Source: an uncultured Psychrobacillus sp. | GTDB lineage: Bacteria; Bacillota; Bacilli; Bacillales_A; Planococcaceae | Assembly (NCBI GenBank): GCA_934234185.1 | Contig: CAKQHO010000039.1 | Coordinates: forward strand, 1 to 27,199 | Reading direction: 5' to 3' | DNA: 27,199 nt | Shown: positions 1-6,708 of the stretch, one piece after another | Numbering within the stretch: the stretch's first letter is position 1 | Layout of the letters: the number at the start of each line of letters is the position of its first letter | Translations under genes and position numbers: made by a program | Notes under the pieces: generated by a model | The model's database searches: none | Told to the model about the DNA's origin: nothing | What the model saw: the letters and a program-made list of their open reading frames with translations, nothing else

Positions 1-419
1 GAGATAACAAATAGACCGTATGCCGTCAAAAGGAAATTACTTATGCACAGCAGGTAATATCCCCATGTCATGTTCTGAATAATTGCATTAACAGAAAAGC
101 CTATTATGACTAGACATATAAAGACCACAGTAATATGGAGAATGCTGTTCATAATACTATTACTCGATACCTTGAATAGTATGTGGAAAAATAAAAACAG
201 AGCAACTAGAAGGAACGCTTCTATTATGGAAATATAAGTAGTAATGGGTGGATATAGTACTAATGATGCTAGCCCATTAGAAATGTTCCCCGTAGCAGCT
301 AAAACATACGCCTCAAAATTGCTAGCAGAAGCTCTTTGAATAGAACCAGTAATACTCGTAAGCAAATATAGCGCTATAATAATATAAACGAAGGAAGTTT
401 TCTCTCTTATTTTAAGCAT
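1..419 (-). CDS. Multi-pass membrane protein, 5' part only
   Basis: An uninterrupted reading frame begins at an ATG at 417-419 and stays open to the left edge, giving about 139 residues. A purine-rich ribosome site (GGGAGAGG) lies directly before the ATG. The product begins MLKIREKTSFVYIIIALYLL and contains about four strongly hydrophobic stretches (residues roughly 8-20, 45-80, 90-112, 120-139) separated by short polar loops. This is typical of a polytopic inner-membrane protein. No catalytic or transporter motif is visible and I do not recognise the family. The C-terminus lies outside the window, so length and function cannot be judged. It is transcribed divergently from the sigma-factor gene at 588, with about 170 bp between them. 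Confidence 0.6.
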   Translation of the reverse strand, partial: MLKIREKTSFVYIIIALYLLTSITGSIQRASASNFEAYVLAATGNISNGLASLVLYPPITTYISIIEAFLLVALFLFFHILFKVSSNSIMNSILHITVVFICLVIIGFSVNAIIQNMTWGYYLLCISNFLLTAYGLFVI

Positions 420-587
420 CCTCTCCCACTCTCCCCATCCATCGATTTTTCCCCGAGTAACTGACCTGATTATAACTAGGACGGTTTAGTGTGGTTGTTG
501 TTTCCTTCTCTGCAAAAATTTTTTATTTACATAATGAACTTTTTACATACCCCATTACTCTTATAAGTGAACAGGTGAGGTGAAGAA

Positions 588-1106
588 ATGAAGCAGCTCG
601 TAAAAAAAGCAAAACGCGGAAACAAAGATGCTCTATTAAAGCTAGTAATGGACCAGCAGCATGACTATTACAGGCTTGCCTATACGTATGTAGGGAACGA
701 ACATGACGCAATGGATGCGTTAGAGAATATGATTGTTATTTTGTATGAAAAAATCGAGCAGCTCAAAAATCCCGATTCCTTTTATTCCTGGAGTAAAACG
801 ATTTTGGTGAATGAATGCCGAGCTATATTGCGAAAGCGTAAAAATGTGAGCTTCCTGGAGGACGAAGAAGTAATAGAAGATACCAACGACCCTTATGAGG
901 CACATCATACGAAGCTTGAGCTCGAGGCTAGTTTAGAATCGCTTAGCCCGGTGCAAAAAGAGGCTATTCAGCTTAAATATTTTCTCGATTATGATTATCA
1001 AACCATTGCAACTCTCACGAATGTCTCTATTGGCACGGTAAAGTCACGTGTATTTTCGGCGTTAGGTAAATTGCGCATTTCTCTCGGAGGTGAAAATCAT
1101 GAATGA
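588..1106 (+). CDS. ECF-type RNA polymerase sigma factor
   Basis: A 172-residue sigma-70 family protein of extracytoplasmic-function size. Region 2 covers about residues 8-75, including the DAMDALENM stretch and the SFYSWSKTILVNECR segment. Region 4 covers about residues 112-165, with a helix-turn-helix around YQTIATLTNVSIGTVKSR. It would direct core RNA polymerase to a small set of promoters. The start ATG follows a good ribosome site (GGTGAGGTGA, 574-583). Its TGA at 1104-1106 overlaps the start of the next gene by 8 bp, so the two are translationally coupled, as usual for a sigma factor and its membrane-bound antagonist. ECF pairs are often autoregulated, but I could not identify a convincing ECF promoter upstream. 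The signal sensed is unknown. Confidence 0.9.
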   Translation: MKQLVKKAKRGNKDALLKLVMDQQHDYYRLAYTYVGNEHDAMDALENMIVILYEKIEQLKNPDSFYSWSKTILVNECRAILRKRKNVSFLEDEEVIEDTNDPYEAHHTKLELEASLESLSPVQKEAIQLKYFLDYDYQTIATLTNVSIGTVKSRVFSALGKLRISLGGENHE

Positions 1107-2301
1107 AATAGAAAAGAAACAGCAAGAAATACGTGATTTGCAAGCCCCTCCACAGCTGGAGGAACGATTACGCAATGCATTGAAAAAGCAAAAGAGAAAA
1201 AATCGATTACCCAGTATTTTGATAGGCGCAGCGGCTGCATTAATTCTAATCACTTTTACGTATAATTACAGTGCCTTTGCGTTTTATGGAAAGAAAATAT
1301 TTGGCTATGAAAGTTTAATGAGCTCCTCTCTTCAAGCATTAAACGAAGAAGGTTATATACATGAAGTAAATAAGTCGATTACGTTTCATGATGGAACGAA
1401 AATTTTCATAGAGGGGATTCTTTCAGATACCAATCGCTTTCATGTCTATTATAAGATTGAGCCAAATGCCTGGGATCAATTACAAGTGGTAGGTGTCACT
1501 GGCTTTTTCACAGATTCAAGAACAAATATGGGAGTATATGACACAGAAGTGCATGTTGGCTTAGCCACCTTTGATGCGGTTAGTCCGTTCGCCAAGGAGC
1601 TCCACCTTCAATTGCGCTATGACAATCAGGATTATACGATTACCTTTCCATATGATGCAGAAAAGGCTATTCCGACGACATTGAAAAAGTCTATTGGGAA
1701 AACGATTGAACATGATTTCGGCACATTAAAATTAAAGAAAATTATTGCAACAAATGCTTCAACAGTTATTACTGCATCTCTTGATTTTCATGCTGAACGG
1801 AATATAAATCCTGATTTGATGGGAATCCAATTGTTAGCAGATGGTCAAGAGGTTTCAATACTCCAATCGGGAAGTAGCAGTACTTTGTTTGGATCTTATG
1901 ATGTGGAGCTACTATATGATGCAATCCCTGTCGACACCGAGAACTTAGAGCTCGTTTTTGACATGTTCAATGGCTACTCGAAAGTAAACCAACAAGTGCC
2001 TATCGAAAAGGGCACATATCCTATTGGCGACAAATGGATTGAAATACAGAAGGTAGAACAAGGTGAGAAGGAAACACGCGTAACGATTGCTTCTGATTTT
2101 CAAGTGTTGTTTGATGACGTTTCCGTTCTGACAGAAGCAGGGGAAACACCTCTTCAAACAACGGGTGGCTTTAATGATCAGACGGATAAGTGGATTCGCA
2201 CACTTTACTTTGCAACTGATGGCAAATTAAAATCACTGAAAGTCGGTGGGATGTATTATATGAAAACATATGGAGAAAAAGTAAAGATTGATTTAAAGTA
2301 G
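1099..2301 (+). CDS. Membrane-anchored DUF4179 protein, probable anti-sigma factor
   Basis: A 400-residue protein starting at ATG 1099, set by the GGAGGTG at 1086-1092; an in-frame GTG at 1090 lies inside that ribosome site and is less likely. A basic cytoplasmic N-terminus (residues 1-36, which could hold the sigma factor) is followed by one membrane helix (about 37-58, LPSILIGAAAALILITF) and a large extracytoplasmic region. The segment after the helix (FGYESLMSSSLQALNEEGY onward) matches the DUF4179 family, which is regularly encoded next to ECF sigma factors. The C-terminal part is beta-rich and may be a second domain of the DUF5643 type. The 8-bp overlap with the sigma gene supports an antagonist role. 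That role is inferred from context and topology, since no zinc-binding anti-sigma motif is visible. Confidence 0.8.
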   Translation: MNEIEKKQQEIRDLQAPPQLEERLRNALKKQKRKNRLPSILIGAAAALILITFTYNYSAFAFYGKKIFGYESLMSSSLQALNEEGYIHEVNKSITFHDGTKIFIEGILSDTNRFHVYYKIEPNAWDQLQVVGVTGFFTDSRTNMGVYDTEVHVGLATFDAVSPFAKELHLQLRYDNQDYTITFPYDAEKAIPTTLKKSIGKTIEHDFGTLKLKKIIATNASTVITASLDFHAERNINPDLMGIQLLADGQEVSILQSGSSSTLFGSYDVELLYDAIPVDTENLELVFDMFNGYSKVNQQVPIEKGTYPIGDKWIEIQKVEQGEKETRVTIASDFQVLFDDVSVLTEAGETPLQTTGGFNDQTDKWIRTLYFATDGKLKSLKVGGMYYMKTYGEKVKIDLK

Positions 2302-2311
2302 ATACAAATTT

Positions 2312-2352
2312 AATACTCCCATCCATTCAAACAAATGGATGGGAGTATTTTA
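2312..2352 (+). terminator. Rho-independent terminator after the sigma/DUF4179 operon
   Basis: A perfect 16-bp inverted repeat (AATACTCCCATCCATT at 2312-2327, its complement at 2334-2349) with a 6-nt loop lies 11 bp after the stop codon and is followed by a short T run. The run is brief, but the stem is long and perfect. Confidence 0.8.
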
Positions 2353-2487
2353 TGAAACGCCTATTGCAACTGCCACCAGTAGAGCAATAACAGCAATTGC
2401 AGCCCATCCTAGAACGAGCTTCCAGATGAATTTCACCCATTTCTCGTATGGAATTCCTGCAATAGCTAGATAGCCCATTCCCAAAAG
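2350..2487 (-). pseudogene. C-terminal remnant of a permease (YfcC/DcuC-like)
   Basis: On the minus strand a frame ending in TAA at 2350-2352 encodes LLGMGYLAIAGIPYEKW followed by VKFIWKLVLGWAAIAVIALL and a short hydrophobic tail. This looks like the last helix of a large anion or C4-dicarboxylate permease; the AGIPYEKWxKFI segment resembles the YfcC-type family. The same frame stays open only to about 2544, where a stop (TAA) occurs, and it has no start codon or ribosome site. It reads through a G+C-rich stretch that does not look like permease sequence. The rest of the gene is absent, so this is most likely a decayed 3' end left by a deletion. The family assignment is tentative. Confidence 0.5.
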
Positions 2488-2573
2488 GACGGGACTCCGG
2501 GGAGGCAGCTCGATCGCCACCGGAGCCGGATAAATGCTCAGAAATTATAGAGTATCTTATCCATTAATAAAAA

Positions 2574-2587
2574 CCTACAGTTGTAGG
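2574..2587 (-). terminator. Short terminator after the HpaB-like gene
   Basis: On the minus strand CCTACAACTGTAGG forms a short hairpin (5-6 bp) followed immediately by TTTTTATT, a few bases after the stop codon at 2594. It is weak but correctly placed. Confidence 0.5.
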
Positions 2588-2593
2588 CCTCGT

Positions 2594-4027
2594 TCATTTT
2601 ATTAAATCATTAATATTTTCCACATATTTTTGTTTATCGTAAAGAAGATATAATAATCCCCCAACCTTTATAGGATCGCCAAAGAAAAAGCGTTCGTAAT
2701 GAGTTTGTCGTGTACCGAATGGACTCATGGTTAAATCCCATGCAAGACGAAACAGCTTCACTCTCTCCTCTGCCTCTGCTCCCCTTGCTTGCAGATATTG
2801 CTGTAAATCTTTTTTGATAGGTGATTGAAAATCTGCTTCCTTCGGGATAGACATCATCCCACTAGCCCCTAGCAATTGTATAATTTCTGTGAATCTGGGA
2901 TAGATTTTTGGGAAAATAGTGATTGCTACATGTAAAGTGGCGCGATCAGGCTCCATAAAGCCCCATTCGTTTATTCTCGCTTCCTGCTCTGACCGTTCAA
3001 GTAGCGCCTTCAGGGTTTCAAGCCCTACAATAATCTCTGTCACCTTTTCTTGAACATGCTGGTATTCCCCAATTTGAATGGTTTGAACTATTGCCTGTGC
3101 AATACCTAAGATAAACTCTGTTTTGACAATCTGTCTTGTGATGACTTGGTGGATTCCATAGGGCTGAAAGGAGCTACGCACCATAAATTCGCTTGCAACT
3201 AATTGATTGTCATAAAAAAAAACACGTTCCCACGGAACTAGAACATTATCAAACACCACTACTGTATCCATTTCCTCAAAACGACTGCTTAATGGAAAAT
3301 CAAAGGCAGAGCCATTGCTTGCAAATGATTCTCTACAAATAAAACGAAGTCCTTTTGTATTAGTAGGAATTGCAAAGGAATAACCTTTCCCCTCTTCTAG
3401 CACATGACCGCTCGATAGAACAAATAATTCCTCCGTCATCCCCCCCTGCGTTGCCAGAAGTCTAGCACCTTTTATAATGATTCCTTCCTCATTCTCCTCC
3501 ACAACTCTTGCACCAATCGGCTCATCCATATCCTCCATATAACTACTTGAACGATTAACCTGTGGATCGATGAACGTATGAGTCAGCGAGCAATCGTGCT
3601 CTCTTATATAGGTATAGTAGTTCCTAAGATTCTCTGGAAAACAGTCTAATTTTCCTTCTAAAAAGCCTGCTGAAGTTGCAAAAGCAGTAACAGCAGTATT
3701 CATATAATCCGGACTCCGGCCCATTAATCCATAGTTAGTCGATGCCCATTCTCGTACCATCATTCTTTTTTTCATCAGGTCTTCCTTTGTACGTGGCTGC
3801 AGAAAGGATATCCCCACTGGCTCTCCACTAGTTGGAGAGGTATAGGTTAACATATCCTTTTTGGAGGCATCATGCTGTAGATCATATAAGGCTGCTTGGC
3901 TTTTCATTACTCCACAAAAGGCTGGATGCTCTGATATTTTCCCTGTAATTTGATGCCCATCTATCCACACCTCAATACCCATTCCATCTATACGATCAAT
4001 ATATTGCTTTCCTGTAATTACCGGCAT
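2594..4027 (-). CDS. 4-hydroxyphenylacetate 3-hydroxylase family flavin monooxygenase (HpaB/YoaI-like)
   Basis: A 477-residue protein of the HpaB/PvcC family, the FADH2-using oxygenase component that hydroxylates phenolic substrates such as 4-hydroxyphenylacetate. The N-terminal signature is clear: ITGKQYIDRI, then the HPAF motif at about residues 34-37, then the GRSPDYMNT region. Length fits B. subtilis YoaI (about 480). I place the start at ATG 4025-4027, because AGGAG at 4035-4039 sits 7 nt upstream; the longer frame to 4048 would place its start upstream of that ribosome site. No HpaC-type flavin reductase and no homoprotocatechuate pathway genes are nearby, so reduced flavin must come from elsewhere and the true substrate is open. 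The gene appears monocistronic, with a TATAAT -10 upstream and a terminator downstream. Confidence 0.85.
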   Translation of the reverse strand: MPVITGKQYIDRIDGMGIEVWIDGHQITGKISEHPAFCGVMKSQAALYDLQHDASKKDMLTYTSPTSGEPVGISFLQPRTKEDLMKKRMMVREWASTNYGLMGRSPDYMNTAVTAFATSAGFLEGKLDCFPENLRNYYTYIREHDCSLTHTFIDPQVNRSSSYMEDMDEPIGARVVEENEEGIIIKGARLLATQGGMTEELFVLSSGHVLEEGKGYSFAIPTNTKGLRFICRESFASNGSAFDFPLSSRFEEMDTVVVFDNVLVPWERVFFYDNQLVASEFMVRSSFQPYGIHQVITRQIVKTEFILGIAQAIVQTIQIGEYQHVQEKVTEIIVGLETLKALLERSEQEARINEWGFMEPDRATLHVAITIFPKIYPRFTEIIQLLGASGMMSIPKEADFQSPIKKDLQQYLQARGAEAEERVKLFRLAWDLTMSPFGTRQTHYERFFFGDPIKVGGLLYLLYDKQKYVENINDLIK

Positions 4028-4069
4028 ACTCACACTCCTACTAGTCATTCACTATTATCTGATTAGTTT

Positions 4070-4075
4070 ATTATA
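4070..4075 (-). promoter_or_regulatory. Possible -10 element of the HpaB-like gene
   Basis: A perfect TATAAT on the minus strand lies about 43 bp before the chosen start. No good -35 is found at 16-18 bp, but a small palindrome (TGGTGACCA, 4088-4096) lies there and could be a regulator site. Weak evidence. Confidence 0.35.
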
Positions 4076-4111
4076 GAGGGCATTTGTTGGTGACCAGATT
4101 TTTTATGTATA

Positions 4112-4127
4112 AGCCCAGTAAAGGGCT
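4112..4127 (-). terminator. Weak hairpin after the first SDR gene
   Basis: On the minus strand AGCCC-TTTACT-GGGCT lies 3 bp after the stop codon at 4131, followed by an AT-rich tract without a continuous T run. It is a possible weak terminator. Confidence 0.35.
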
Positions 4128-4130
4128 GAT

Positions 4131-5048
4131 TCAAGCAAATATTTGACCACCGTTTACATGTAACGTTTGCCCTGTAACAAAGCGAGAGTCATCGGATGCA
4201 AGATAAACAAAGGTCGGGGCTAACTCAAATGGCTGTCCTTGACGTTTCATAGGATTGCCCGCCTGTGTTACTTCATCCTCCGAAAAGCTAGATGGAATAA
4301 GAGGTGTCCATATTCTTCCTGGGGCAATGGCATTAACTCGAATCCCTTTCTCCACCAGATTTTTTGCTAATGCTCTCGTAAAACCAACATTGGCACCCTT
4401 TGTAGCAGTGTAGTCTATCAATAGAGGATGACCATCAAAGGCAACTACAGAAGCCGTATTAATAATTGCGCTACCAGGCTTTAAGTGTGGAAGTGCAGCA
4501 CGTGTAGTATAAAAATGCGAATAAATATTCACTTTAAATGTATCGTCAAATTGCTCATCGCTAATGTCTAGCAGACTGTTTTGCTGGAATTGAATACCTA
4601 CATGGTTGCATAAAACATCTAGACGATTAAATTCTTTAATGGTCGCTTCTACAATATATTTGCAATGCTCTTTGTTTCGTAAATCTCCAGGCAAAAGTAA
4701 GCACCGCTGGCCTAACTCTTCCACTCGATTTTTCGTTCGATAAGCGTCTTCATGCTCATCTAAATACGCAATTGCTACATCCGCCTCCTCCTTTGCGAAA
4801 GCAATTGCAGCCGCTGCTCCCATCCCACTATCCCCACCTGTAATCAGAGCTACCTTTCCTTTTAGCTTCCCTGTGCCTATATAATTGGGGTTTTCTATGA
4901 TTGGCCTCGGTTCCATCAGACTTTCTAAGCCAGGCTGACGCAGCTGTCTCTGCTCAGGCACTGTGATGGGAACCTCCTCAAACCTAGTGATTTTTCCGTA
5001 GTTCGGATACATCGGATAATTTGCCTGTGAATCCTGTGAATTAGACAA
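4131..5048 (-). CDS. SDR family oxidoreductase (YdaD/YhxC-like)
   Basis: A 305-residue classical short-chain dehydrogenase with the roughly 60-residue N-terminal extension seen in YdaD/YhxC-type proteins (proline-rich, with LRQPGLESLMEPRPI at about 36-50). The nucleotide-binding motif TGGDSGMG is at 70-77 and the catalytic set N174, S200, Y213, K217 is complete (YTATK at 213-217). The usual NNAG motif reads CNHVG at 147-151, an uncommon substitution at the adenine-side turn. The start is a TTG at 5046-5048, chosen because AGGAGG sits at 5055-5060, 6 nt upstream. The substrate is unknown. Members in Bacillus such as YdaD belong to the general stress response, but I see no convincing SigB promoter here. 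The gene is transcribed divergently from the small ORF at 5152. Confidence 0.9.
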   Translation of the reverse strand: MSNSQDSQANYPMYPNYGKITRFEEVPITVPEQRQLRQPGLESLMEPRPIIENPNYIGTGKLKGKVALITGGDSGMGAAAAIAFAKEEADVAIAYLDEHEDAYRTKNRVEELGQRCLLLPGDLRNKEHCKYIVEATIKEFNRLDVLCNHVGIQFQQNSLLDISDEQFDDTFKVNIYSHFYTTRAALPHLKPGSAIINTASVVAFDGHPLLIDYTATKGANVGFTRALAKNLVEKGIRVNAIAPGRIWTPLIPSSFSEDEVTQAGNPMKRQGQPFELAPTFVYLASDDSRFVTGQTLHVNGGQIFA

Positions 5049-5151
5049 ACAATACCTCCTTTTTTTCCTATCTTATGTTATTCACCCAGGAGAGGTGTCG
5101 CTCCAGCTCCATGGCGAATAGAGTAATAAAAACAAAGAGAAGGAGTCCTTC

Positions 5152-5325
5152 ATGAACCCTCTTATTTTGCATCCCCAGGTTCAAATGCTTTTAGTAAATG
5201 AGTCCAAACAAAAGGTCCCAGTTTACTACAATACTAACGCCGTGCCTTTTCAGCTGCCTGCAATCGGACAAAGACCTCCCTATTTTACAAATCCAACATA
5301 TGAGCCCTATTTTCCCCTGATATAA
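5152..5325 (+). CDS. Small Pro/Tyr-rich hypothetical protein (57 aa)
   Basis: A short frame below usual gene-calling cutoffs, starting at ATG 5152 with AGGAG at 5141-5145 (6-nt spacing) and ending with TAA at 5323-5325. A strong terminator begins 4 bp later. The product (MNPLILHPQVQMLLVNESKQ..., ending NPTYEPYFPLI) is rich in Pro, Tyr, Asn and Gln with no membrane segment. In composition it resembles small spore- or coat-associated proteins, but that is only an impression. I recognise no family. The good ribosome site, clean spacing to a terminator and position between two minus-strand genes make it more likely a real gene than chance. Comparative data would settle it. Confidence 0.5.
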   Translation: MNPLILHPQVQMLLVNESKQKVPVYYNTNAVPFQLPAIGQRPPYFTNPTYEPYFPLI

Positions 5326-5329
5326 AGAT

Positions 5330-5363
5330 GAAAAGACCTTTCCTTTTAAGGAGAGGTCTTTTC
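5330..5363. terminator. Strong bidirectional terminator
   Basis: GAAAAGACCT (5330-5339) pairs with AGGTCTTTTC (5354-5363), and the stem continues inside with TCCTT/AAGGA after a one-base mismatch, giving about 15 bp with a 2-base tip (effectively a 4-base loop). T-rich sequence on the plus side serves the small ORF. On the minus strand it sits 80 bp past the second SDR stop and can serve that gene. Confidence 0.8.
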
Positions 5364-5442
5364 TAAGTGATATGCTATAGGATTTACACTTTCCTGCCAG
5401 CAGCAGTGTCATGACTTAAATTATTTCAGGAGAAACATTCTC

Positions 5443-6201
5443 TTAAAAAGCAGTCCACCCTGCATCTGCTGTGATAACCGTTCCATTCACAAAGCTAGCG
5501 TCATCAGATGCAAGAAATAGTGCTACTTTTGCAATTTCACTTGGCTTTCCTGTCCCTGGATTACTGCCCATCCCAAGTCTACTTCTCCCCATTCCAAATT
5601 CGCTAATATTCGTCATAGTGGTACCAATATTCGTTTCGACTGCCCCAGGTGCGATAGCATTGCAGCGTATGCCATGTGTCGCATACATATATCCAGTATT
5701 TTTTGTAAATCCTACCACTGCATGCTTGGATGCAGTATAAGTTGCACCAGCACGTGTACCATACAAACCACCTACCGAAGCGATATTGACTATTACTCCT
5801 TGCTTCTTCGCTAAAAAGAACGGAAGCACCTTTCGAGTAGAACGCATCACACTTGTAGTATTTACCGCAAATACCAGCTCCCAACGACTATCTTCAATTT
5901 CACCTGCTGGTTCAAAGCTATCCATAATCCCCGCATTGTTTACAAGGATATCAACTGTGCCGTATGTGTTAACAGTGGTATCAATCAACACTTGAATATC
6001 TGCTTCCTTCGCAACGTTAGCTAAAACTGTAATTGCTTCGCCGCCCTCTGATTTAATCTGTTCCACCGTTTCGTTTGCAGAAGCTTCATTAATATCCGAA
6101 ACAACTACCTTTGCTCCTTCCTTTGCATAAAGCTTTGCAATCTCTCGCCCCATTCCAGATCCAGCACCAGTTACCACTGCAACTTTGTTTTCTAGTTTCA
6201 T
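5443..6201 (-). CDS. SDR family oxidoreductase (glucose dehydrogenase/3-oxoacyl reductase type)
   Basis: A 252-residue classical short-chain dehydrogenase. TGAGSGMG at 11-18 binds the nucleotide. D36 at the end of the second strand suggests preference for NAD(H) (inference). NNAG is at 88-91, and the catalytic residues N114, S142, Y155 and K159 (YTASK) are all present. The usual Asp in the strand-3 DV motif is replaced by Asn (N62 in ANVA). The start ATG has AGGAGG about 8 nt upstream. The substrate cannot be assigned: the family covers sugar, steroid and 3-oxoacyl substrates. It is separated from the first SDR gene by the small plus-strand ORF and a terminator, so it is probably transcribed alone from the promoter near 6256-6285. 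Confidence 0.9.
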   Translation of the reverse strand: MKLENKVAVVTGAGSGMGREIAKLYAKEGAKVVVSDINEASANETVEQIKSEGGEAITVLANVAKEADIQVLIDTTVNTYGTVDILVNNAGIMDSFEPAGEIEDSRWELVFAVNTTSVMRSTRKVLPFFLAKKQGVIVNIASVGGLYGTRAGATYTASKHAVVGFTKNTGYMYATHGIRCNAIAPGAVETNIGTTMTNISEFGMGRSRLGMGSNPGTGKPSEIAKVALFLASDDASFVNGTVITADAGWTAF

Positions 6202-6255
6202 TTTGTAGCCTCCTATGAAATTGTTCTATATATTTTAATCCAATAAGCTCTCGCT

Positions 6256-6285
6256 ATACTAAGTGAGGAAACTATTATTTTTCAA
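6256..6285 (-). promoter_or_regulatory. Probable SigA promoter for the second SDR gene
   Basis: On the minus strand TTGAAA (6280-6285), an 18-bp spacer and TAGTAT (6256-6261) lie about 55 bp upstream of the start at 6201. Confidence 0.4.
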
Positions 6286-6463
6286 TGTAGGGCATCTACT
6301 TATATGGGAAAAGTAATAGTTTGAAACTGTAATCTTTTCACGCTTGCTATACTGGATAGGTTACTTGCTGTTTACCTAACGTTATTTTGCGATACATCCA
6401 GGGATACTTGCGGTTTAGCAGGAAATACTTTCGATAGCAAAGTTTTTATTTTCTCATTTCCTC
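6286..6463. other. Non-coding stretch with an imperfect direct repeat
   Basis: This lies between the divergent SDR gene and the thiamine-precursor operon, and I see no gene in it. It contains two similar 18-mers, GGTTACTTGCTGTTTACC (6359-6376) and GGATACTTGCGGTTTAGC (6402-6419), identical at 15 of 18 positions and 43 bp apart. Their role is unknown; they may be regulator half-sites or a decayed duplication. Confidence 0.4.
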
Positions 6464-6492
6464 TTGCACAAATTTCCATTCTTCTTTATACT
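6464..6492 (+). promoter_or_regulatory. SigA promoter of the ykoFEDC operon
   Basis: TTGCAC (6464-6469), a 17-bp spacer and TATACT (6487-6492) place the transcript start near 6499, about 25 nt before the TPP aptamer. Spacing and position are ideal. Confidence 0.75.
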
Positions 6493-6524
6493 GAGGGCAA
6501 CATAAGAAAACTACATACCGATTT

Positions 6525-6618
6525 CTGCACTAGGGGTGCCCACTTATGGCTGTGATGAGAGCTTCGGCTCCGATCCCTTATTACTCGATCAGGATAATAC
6601 CTGCGTGAGGAAGTGCGG
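6525..6618 (+). promoter_or_regulatory. TPP riboswitch (THI element)
   Basis: All hallmarks of the thiamine pyrophosphate aptamer are present: P1 from CTGCAC (6525-6530) with GTGCGG (6613-6618), GGGGTGCC on the 5' side, the pyrimidine-sensing arm at GGCTGTGATGAGAGC, and the pyrophosphate arm GATCAGGATAATACCTGCGTGAGGA. The P4 pairing CTC/GAG differs from the common CC/GG but keeps complementarity. The motif normally read CUGAGA is CUGUGA here. With the terminator at 6652 this is an OFF switch: TPP binding favours termination before ykoF. This matches the known THI-box control of ykoFEDC in B. subtilis. Confidence 0.93.
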
Positions 6619-6651
6619 TGACTTTCCTTAAATTCTTACATAGGACAAGTG

Positions 6652-6681
6652 GCTGCATCTTCACGGATGTAGCTTTTTTTT
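6652..6681 (+). terminator. Riboswitch-controlled intrinsic terminator
   Basis: GCTGCATC (6652-6659) pairs with GATGTAGC (6666-6673, one G-U pair) around a 6-nt loop, followed by eight T. It lies between the TPP aptamer and ykoF and is the expected expression platform. Confidence 0.88.
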
Positions 6682-6708
6682 ATGGAAAAATAAGAGGAGG
6701 TCTTAGAA

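Noticed and set aside
535..560. Possible ECF promoter (TGAACT) upstream of the sigma gene
   Set aside because: No matching CGT-type -10 at 16-17 bp; SigA-like TTTACA/TATAAG pairs here have a spacer of only 14 bp.
5191..5412. Minus-strand open frame (73 codons) over the small ORF and terminator
   Set aside because: It reads through a strong terminator hairpin and its product has no recognisable features; the plus-strand 57-codon ORF has far better signals.
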